A stretch of 7,902 bases of DNA, taken from Methylothermaceae bacterium (GTDB lineage: Bacteria; Pseudomonadota; Gammaproteobacteria; Methylococcales; Methylothermaceae). Location of the stretch: NCBI GenBank assembly GCA_027024125.1, contig JALVSV010000009.1, forward strand, positions 1 through 7,902, read 5' to 3'. Position numbers and translations under genes: made by a program. How positions within the stretch are numbered: the stretch's first letter is position 1; each line of letters opens with the position of its first letter. The notes beneath the pieces were generated by a model. The model saw only the letters and a list, made by a program, of their open reading frames with translations. It ran no database searches and was not told the origin of the DNA. Positions 7,073 to 7,902 of the stretch are shown here, piece after piece.

Positions 7073-7902
7073 CTAATTTTCCTGGATAGCCCGAATGGGT
7101 AACTGGATGAAGAAAGTTGTCCCAGTCCCCTGTTGGCTATCGAAAGTCAATGAACCTCCGTGTTTGTCTATCACGATGTTACGGGCGATCGCCAAACCCT
7201 GTCCTGTGCCCTTGCCAACCTCTTTGGTGGTAAAAAAAGGGTCGAAAATCCGCTGGGCGATTTCCGGGGGAATCCCCGAGCCGCTGTCCTTGATTTCGAT
7301 GATCACGGCTGCCTCTTGCTGGTAGGTGCGGATGGAGATCTCCCCTTTCCCTCCTTGATTCTCAACAACGTCTCCGATGGCATGGGCAGCGTTGACAATC
7401 AAATTGAGAAATACCTGATTGATATCTCCCGCCAAGCATTCCACAAGTGGTATATCGCCAAAATCAGTTTTCACCTCAGCCACGTATTTGTATTCGTTGC
7501 GCGCCACCGTCAGGGTGTTTTGTAAAGCTTTGTTGATATCAACTGCGGTTTTTTCGCGTTGATCAATATGACCAAACTCTTTCATTGCCCTGACGATGTT
7601 GGTCACGCGCTCGATGCCTTCCAAAGTTCTGGAAAAAGCCTGGGGCACTTCCTCCTCCAGGTATTCCAGATCAGTCTCTTTTTCTGCATCCCGAAGTTCA
7701 GCCAGGACCTTTGTATGGTTGGGACTGGCGGAAAAGTTGTTTAAGGCGGTGCGATATTTACCCAGCAGTTCCTGGAAATCCTCAAAGGCAGTCTGCAAGA
7801 AATAGATACTGTCCCCGACAAACTGAATTGGAGTATTGATTTCATGGGCGATTCCAGAGGCCAACTGGCCAACGGCCTCAAGTTTCTGTGCCAAATGTAG
7901 CT
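7073..7902 (-). CDS. Histidine kinase, C-terminal part (cut by window edge)
   Basis: The visible 276 codons give the transmitter of a histidine kinase; the N-terminal sensor lies beyond 7902. The frame is open to the edge (..LHLAQKLEAVGQLASG), so no start is visible; Leu-Ala at 7894 is internal, not a start. Counting from 7894, the H-box is GIAHEINTP with H17, followed by IQFVGDSIYFLQ, a variant seen in a subfamily of non-hybrid kinases. A long helical stretch separates it from HATPase_c: N-box INQVFLNLIVNAAHAI (N164, N168), DSGSGIP (203-209), FDPFFTTKEVGKGTGQGLAIA and a C-terminal GTGTTFFIQLP. It has no receiver after the kinase domain. It leads the operon with two receiver proteins 10 and about 1,220 bases downstream and is their likely kinase. 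Confidence 0.93.
   Translation of the reverse strand, partial: LHLAQKLEAVGQLASGIAHEINTPIQFVGDSIYFLQTAFEDFQELLGKYRTALNNFSASPNHTKVLAELRDAEKETDLEYLEEEVPQAFSRTLEGIERVTNIVRAMKEFGHIDQREKTAVDINKALQNTLTVARNEYKYVAEVKTDFGDIPLVECLAGDINQVFLNLIVNAAHAIGDVVENQGGKGEISIRTYQQEAAVIIEIKDSGSGIPPEIAQRIFDPFFTTKEVGKGTGQGLAIARNIVIDKHGGSLTFDSQQGTGTTFFIQLPIRAIQEN

Overview
The window looks like a bacterial chromosome segment of roughly balanced base composition, most likely from a Gram-negative (Pseudomonadota-type) organism rich in two-component signalling. The basis is domain style: a hybrid kinase with receiver and HPt domains, a RocR-type REC-EAL protein, and receiver proteins fused to HDOD and HD-GYP-like domains. 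Nothing in the sequence fixes the genus, and there are no rRNA, tRNA or CRISPR elements.

Layout. Positions 1-282 hold the end of an IS5-type insertion sequence. Its transposase reads leftward, runs off the window edge, and is broken by a frameshift at a run of seven G and by a stop codon. Positions 283-660 hold no convincing gene, only a 23-bp perfect palindrome (623-645) just ahead of the next operon. The plus-strand operon (672-4548) encodes a MazE-like antitoxin, a divergent MazF-like toxin, a membrane hybrid histidine kinase (HisKA-HATPase-pseudoREC-REC-HPt) and a REC-EAL response regulator. The genes overlap or nearly abut: 13 bp overlap, 3 bp gap, then an ATGA overlap. After a 146-bp gene-free gap, a convergent minus-strand operon (7902 down to 4695) encodes a histidine kinase cut by the window edge, a REC-HDOD regulator and a REC regulator with a degenerate HD-GYP-like domain. 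Its gaps are 10 bp and 1 bp.

How the genes may work together. In the plus operon the kinase can phosphorylate its own receiver, pass phosphate to the HPt histidine and from there to the receiver of the REC-EAL protein. The EAL domain keeps all the residues needed to hydrolyse cyclic di-GMP and can be numbered almost residue for residue on Pseudomonas RocR, so the pair resembles the RocS/RocR systems. The mazEF-like pair appears to share this operon, which is the least usual feature of the layout. In the minus operon one kinase probably serves two receivers whose outputs are both HD-superfamily folds. The HDOD protein keeps an HD pair; the last protein has lost it (Ser-Gln in its place) and the GYP segment, so it is probably a binding or scaffold protein rather than a phosphodiesterase. 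Neither operon encodes a DNA-binding regulator apart from the antitoxin, so the outputs are probably second messenger or protein contact rather than direct transcription control.

The strongest points for follow-up are the dead HD-GYP-like regulator, the kinase sensor that looks like a MASE1 domain cut to its first two helices, the MazF variant with a shortened first loop, and the coupling of a toxin-antitoxin pair to a cyclic di-GMP phosphorelay. No wholly new system is proved by the sequence alone.
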